A model generated the notes under the pieces. The model worked only from the letters and a program-made list of their open reading frames with translations. It was not told the origin of the DNA and did no database searches. This document shows, piece by piece, positions 60,908-64,000 of a stretch of DNA of 64,000 nucleotides. Position 1 is the first letter of the stretch. Each line of letters opens with the position of its first letter. The translations under genes and the position numbers were made by a program. Source of the DNA: Nocardioides scoriae. Lineage in GTDB: Bacteria > Actinomycetota > Actinomycetes > Propionibacteriales > Nocardioidaceae. Where the stretch lies: the NCBI RefSeq assembly GCF_900104965.1, contig NZ_LT629757.1:1302001-1366000 (forward strand). The letters are read 5' to 3'.

Positions 60908-62931
60908 CGCTGCGTCCGGGTGCGGCCGCGGCGCTCGTCGCCGGGGTGGACCCGGGCGAACTCGCGCTCGGTGCGGGCCTTGGCCTGCTCGGCACCGCGC
61001 AGCTGGTAGGGCACCGAGGTGACCATGACGCCGGGGCTGAACAGCAGCCGCCCCTTGAGCCGCAGCGCGGTCTGGTTGTGGAGCAGCTGCTCCCACCACC
61101 GGCCCACGACGTACTCCGGGATGTAGACCGCGACCACGCCGCGGGGGTTGGAGCGGCGGATCTCGGAGGTGTACTGCACGATCGGGCGGATCACCTCGCG
61201 GTAGGGCGAGTAGAGCATCTTCAGCGGCACGTCGATGCGCATCGCGTCCCACTCGTCGACGAGCCGGTTGGTGCGGTCGCTGTCGGCGTCGACGAAGACC
61301 GCCTCCAGGACGTTGGGCCGGGTCGCCTTGGCGTAGGCCAGGGCACGCATCGTCGGCTTGTGGAGCTTGGAGACCAGCACGATGGCGTGCACCCGCGTGG
61401 GCAGGACCGGGTCGCTGTCGCCGACGACCAGCTCCTCCTCGACGCGGTCGTAGTGGCGCCGGATCGCCGACATGATCAGGTAGAAGGTGCCCATCGCCAG
61501 GATCGTGATCCAGGCGCCCGCGAGGAACTTGGTGATGAGCACGATCACCAGCACCACCGCGGTCAGCCCCAGGCCGAAGGTGTTGATCGCCCGCGAGCGC
61601 ATCATCTTGCGGCGCACGCCCGGGTCGCGCTCGGTCTGCAGGTGGCGGGTCCAGTGGCGGATCATGCCGAGCTGGCTGAGGTTGAAGGAGACGAAGACGC
61701 CCACGATGTAGAGCTGGATCAGCTTGGTCGTCTGGGCGTCGAAGGCGACGATCAGCACGATCGCCATGAAGGCCAGGAAGACGATGCCGTTGCTGTAGGC
61801 CAGGCGGTCGCCGCGGGAGCCGAAGGCGCGCGGCATCAGCCCGTCCTTGGCCAGGATCGAGCCCAGCACCGGGAAGCCGTTGAAGGCGGTGTTGGCGGCC
61901 AGCACCAGGATCACGCCGGTCACCACGACCACGAAGTAGAAGCCGGGCGGGAACTGGTCGAAGATCGCGCGCGCCAGCTGGGCGATGACGGCGTCCTGGA
62001 CGAAGCCGTCCGGCACCGGCGCCCCGCCGGGCAGGCGGAGGTTCTCCAGGTCGTTGGGGTCGACGTAGCGCAGCCCCATCTGGCGGGCCAGCGTGATGAC
62101 GCTGACCATCATCGTGATCGCGATCAGGCCGAGCAGCAGCAGCGTGGAGGCGGCGTTGCGGCTCTTGGGCTTGCGGAAGGCCGGGACGCCGTTGGAGATG
62201 GCCTCGACCCCGGTCAGCGCCGCACAGCCGGAGGAGAACGCCCGGGCCAGCAGGAAGACCAGGCCGATGGTGGTCAGCGGCTGCTCCCAGCCCGGCTTCG
62301 GCGTGATCTCGTAGCCGGCGCTCTCGACGTCGGGCAGCGACCCGGTGACCAGCTGGAACAGCCCCAGCACGCACATCCCGATGATGGCGAACATGAACAG
62401 GTAGGTCGGCACCGCGAAGAACGTGCCGGACTCGCGGACGCCGCGCAGGTTGAGCGAGGCCAGGACGACGACCAGCGCGGAGGCGACCACCACCTGGTGG
62501 TCGTGCACGAAGGGCAGCGCGGCCCCGGCGTACTGCGAGGCCGAGGAGATCGAGACCGCCACGGTGAGGATGTAGTCCACGAGCAGCGCACTGGCCACGG
62601 TCTTGCCCGCCGCGACGCCGAGGTTGACCGTGGCCACCTCGTAGTCGCCGCCTCCCGAGGGGTAGGCGTGCACCGTCTGGCGGTACGACGCGACCACCGT
62701 CAGCATCACCAGCGCCACCGCCAGGGCGATCTTCCAGGACCAGACGTACGCCGAGGTGCCGGCGATGGCCAGCATGATGAACACCTCGTCGGGCGCGTAG
62801 GCGACCGAGGACAGCGCATCGCTGGCGAACACGGGGAGCGCGATCCGCTTGGGCAGCAGGGTCTCCCCCAGCTGCGAGCTCCGCAGCTTGCGCCCGAGCA
62901 GGATGCGCTTGCTGACATTTCCGACGCCCAC
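60904..62931 (-). CDS. APC-superfamily transporter, KimA-like potassium/amino acid importer
   Basis: 675 residues. Twelve or so helices from residue 30 to 470 with the motif FASDALSSVAYAPDEVF and YPSGGGDYEVAT, as in KimA/YdaO-type K+ importers, then a cytoplasmic C-terminal domain (VHAIVLVSKLHKPTMRALAYAKATRPN, USP-like). Adjacent to two TrkA genes, supporting K+ transport. GTG 62931 is preceded by TAGCCT and six bases on its strand (leaderless). Coupled to the methyltransferase by a GTGA overlap. Confidence 0.85.
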   Translation of the reverse strand: MGVGNVSKRILLGRKLRSSQLGETLLPKRIALPVFASDALSSVAYAPDEVFIMLAIAGTSAYVWSWKIALAVALVMLTVVASYRQTVHAYPSGGGDYEVATVNLGVAAGKTVASALLVDYILTVAVSISSASQYAGAALPFVHDHQVVVASALVVVLASLNLRGVRESGTFFAVPTYLFMFAIIGMCVLGLFQLVTGSLPDVESAGYEITPKPGWEQPLTTIGLVFLLARAFSSGCAALTGVEAISNGVPAFRKPKSRNAASTLLLLGLIAITMMVSVITLARQMGLRYVDPNDLENLRLPGGAPVPDGFVQDAVIAQLARAIFDQFPPGFYFVVVVTGVILVLAANTAFNGFPVLGSILAKDGLMPRAFGSRGDRLAYSNGIVFLAFMAIVLIVAFDAQTTKLIQLYIVGVFVSFNLSQLGMIRHWTRHLQTERDPGVRRKMMRSRAINTFGLGLTAVVLVIVLITKFLAGAWITILAMGTFYLIMSAIRRHYDRVEEELVVGDSDPVLPTRVHAIVLVSKLHKPTMRALAYAKATRPNVLEAVFVDADSDRTNRLVDEWDAMRIDVPLKMLYSPYREVIRPIVQYTSEIRRSNPRGVVAVYIPEYVVGRWWEQLLHNQTALRLKGRLLFSPGVMVTSVPYQLRGAEQAKARTEREFARVHPGDERRGRTRTQR

Positions 62932-62991
62932 GGACTGAGGCTAGAGCACACCGGCCCACCGCTGCGGGCGACCTCCACTACTGTGCAGCGT

Positions 62992-63654
62992 GTGCACGTC
63001 GTGATCATGGGATGCGGCCGCGTCGGCTCGACGCTGGCGCGGAGTCTCGAGGACCGGAACCACACCGTCAGCGTCATCGACTCCAACCCCGACGCCTTCC
63101 GGCGGCTGGGTCCGTCGTTCAACGGCACCAAGGTCACGGGCTACGGCTTCGACCAGGCCGTGCTCACCCAGGCGGGCATCCAGCGGGCCGACGCCTTCGC
63201 GGCCGTCAGCAGCGGTGACAACTCCAACATCATCGCCGCGCGCGTGGCCCGCGAGTCCTTCGGGATCCAGCAGGTCGTCGCCCGCATCTACGACCCCGGC
63301 CGCGCCGAGGTCTACCAGCGGCTCGGCATCACCACGGTGGCCACGGTCAAGTGGACGGCCGACCAGGTGCTGCGCCGGATCCTCCCGGTCGGCGCCGAGC
63401 CCGACTTCCGCGACCCCTCGGGCACCATCCGGGTCGACCAGATCCCCGTGCCGGAGCCCTGGGTCGCCCAGCGCACGATCCACTTCCAGGAGCAGTCCGG
63501 GAGCCGGATCGCCTGGATCGACCGTCTCGGCGAGGGCATGCTCTCGACCCGCGAGACCGTGCTCCAGGAGGGCGACGTGCTCCACCTGGTGATGCGCGAG
63601 GAGAACGCCACGCGGGTCTACGACGTACTCACGAAGGGGCCGGAGGCCGACTGA
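62992..63654 (+). CDS. TrkA-family K+ regulatory protein (CeoB-like)
   Basis: 220 residues. RCK N domain with NAD motif VIMGCGRVGSTLARSLE and VIDSNPDAFRRL, then the RCK C (TrkA-C) domain RTIHFQEQSGSRIAWIDRLGEGMLSTRETVLQEGDVLHLVM. It gates K+ uptake according to nucleotide state. The GTG at 62992 follows TACTGT and seven bases (leaderless), back to back with the KimA-like gene promoter 60 bases away. The stop overlaps the next gene's ATG. Confidence 0.88.
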   Translation: MHVVIMGCGRVGSTLARSLEDRNHTVSVIDSNPDAFRRLGPSFNGTKVTGYGFDQAVLTQAGIQRADAFAAVSSGDNSNIIAARVARESFGIQQVVARIYDPGRAEVYQRLGITTVATVKWTADQVLRRILPVGAEPDFRDPSGTIRVDQIPVPEPWVAQRTIHFQEQSGSRIAWIDRLGEGMLSTRETVLQEGDVLHLVMREENATRVYDVLTKGPEAD

Positions 63655-64000
63655 TGCGCGTCGCTATCGCAGGGGCGGGGGCCGTCGGCCGCTCGATCGC
63701 CCGGGAGCTGATCGGCAACGGCCACGACGTCCTGCTCATCGACAAGGAGCCCCGCTCCATCAAGCCCGACCGGGTGCCCGACGCCGAGTGGCTGCTGGCC
63801 GACTCGTGCGAGCTGTCCTCCCTGGAGGAGGCGCGGCTGCAGGAGTGCGACGTCGTCATCGCCGCGACCGGGGACGACAAGGTCAACCTGGTCACCTCGC
63901 TGCTGGCCAAGACCGAGTTCGGCGTGCCGCGCACGGTCGGGCGGGTCAACCATCCCAACAACGAGTGGCTGTTCACCGAGGCCTGGGGCGTCGACGTCAA
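63654..64000 (+). CDS. TrkA-family K+ regulatory protein, partial (CeoC-like)
   Basis: The first 115 residues are present; the rest is beyond the window. MRVAIAGAGAVGRSIARELIGNGHDVLLIDKEP is the NAD-binding half of an RCK N domain, followed by the acidic-serine LLADSCELSSLEE and ATGDDKVNLVTSLLAK typical of TrkA. It overlaps the stop of the first trkA gene (TGATG) and forms a pair with it. Confidence 0.88.
   Translation, partial: MRVAIAGAGAVGRSIARELIGNGHDVLLIDKEPRSIKPDRVPDAEWLLADSCELSSLEEARLQECDVVIAATGDDKVNLVTSLLAKTEFGVPRTVGRVNHPNNEWLFTEAWGVDV

Overview
The window looks like chromosome from a high-GC actinobacterium of the Nocardioides type. The evidence is the very high GC content with GC-rich third codon positions, many GTG starts, 4-nt ATGA/GTGA gene overlaps, a DUF222/HNH (13E12-type) protein, an acnA-type aconitase, a FabG4/HtdX/FadA2 fatty-acid block, and a TrkA-TrkA/APC/methyltransferase block laid out as in Mycobacterium. 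This is inference from gene content; no rRNA or other strict marker is present. I found no rRNA, tRNA, CRISPR array, phage or intact insertion sequence.

Layout. 1-5.6 kb: tandem secreted paralogues, cstA with its small ybdD-like partner, a cluster of short intergenic repeats, two small genes, two adjacent palindromes and a DUF222/HNH gene. 5.7-13.8 kb: polyamine uptake and oxidation, consisting of a potDABC-oxidase operon on the minus strand facing two Lrp regulators and a second FAD oxidase. 13.8-20.8 kb: an acyl-CoA ligase, a gamma-glutamyltransferase-like protein overlapping a LacI regulator, and a self-sufficient P450-reductase-ferredoxin fusion whose promoter carries a LacI-type operator. 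20.9-25.2 kb: a FrcBCA-like sugar ABC transporter and its divergent LacI regulator. 25.2-29.8 kb: AlkA-like glycosylase, ATP-dependent DNA ligase, phosphatidylcholine synthase, GtrA-like and TetR genes. 29.9-33.5 kb: thiolase, FabG4-like reductase and MaoC dehydratase. 33.6-43.5 kb, mostly minus strand: a secreted M23 peptidase with Ca-binding-type repeats, TesB, PAC2, amino acid permease, zinc-peptidase lipoprotein, dxs, SMP-30-like, NUDIX and a small gene behind a LexA-type box. 43.6-47.9 kb: YCII/ECF sigma pair and a five-gene operon with two thiamine-related proteins. 48-52.2 kb: two tandem paralogous membrane histidine kinases. 52.2-59.7 kb: aconitase, aldo-keto reductase, a nuclease-like gene inside 88-bp inverted repeats, YjbR, a decayed ABC ATPase and an unusual coiled-coil membrane protein. 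59.7 kb to the end: RNA methyltransferase, KimA-like transporter and two TrkA proteins, the last running off the window.

Two themes recur. First, many genes have a -10 hexamer (TANNNT-like) ending 6-7 nt before an ATG or GTG, which points to leaderless transcripts and settles several start codons. Second, regulators sit beside their probable targets with clear palindromic operators: LacI/P450, LacI/sugar ABC, TetR autoregulation, a LexA box, and an unassigned 18-nt palindrome between aconitase and an aldo-keto reductase.
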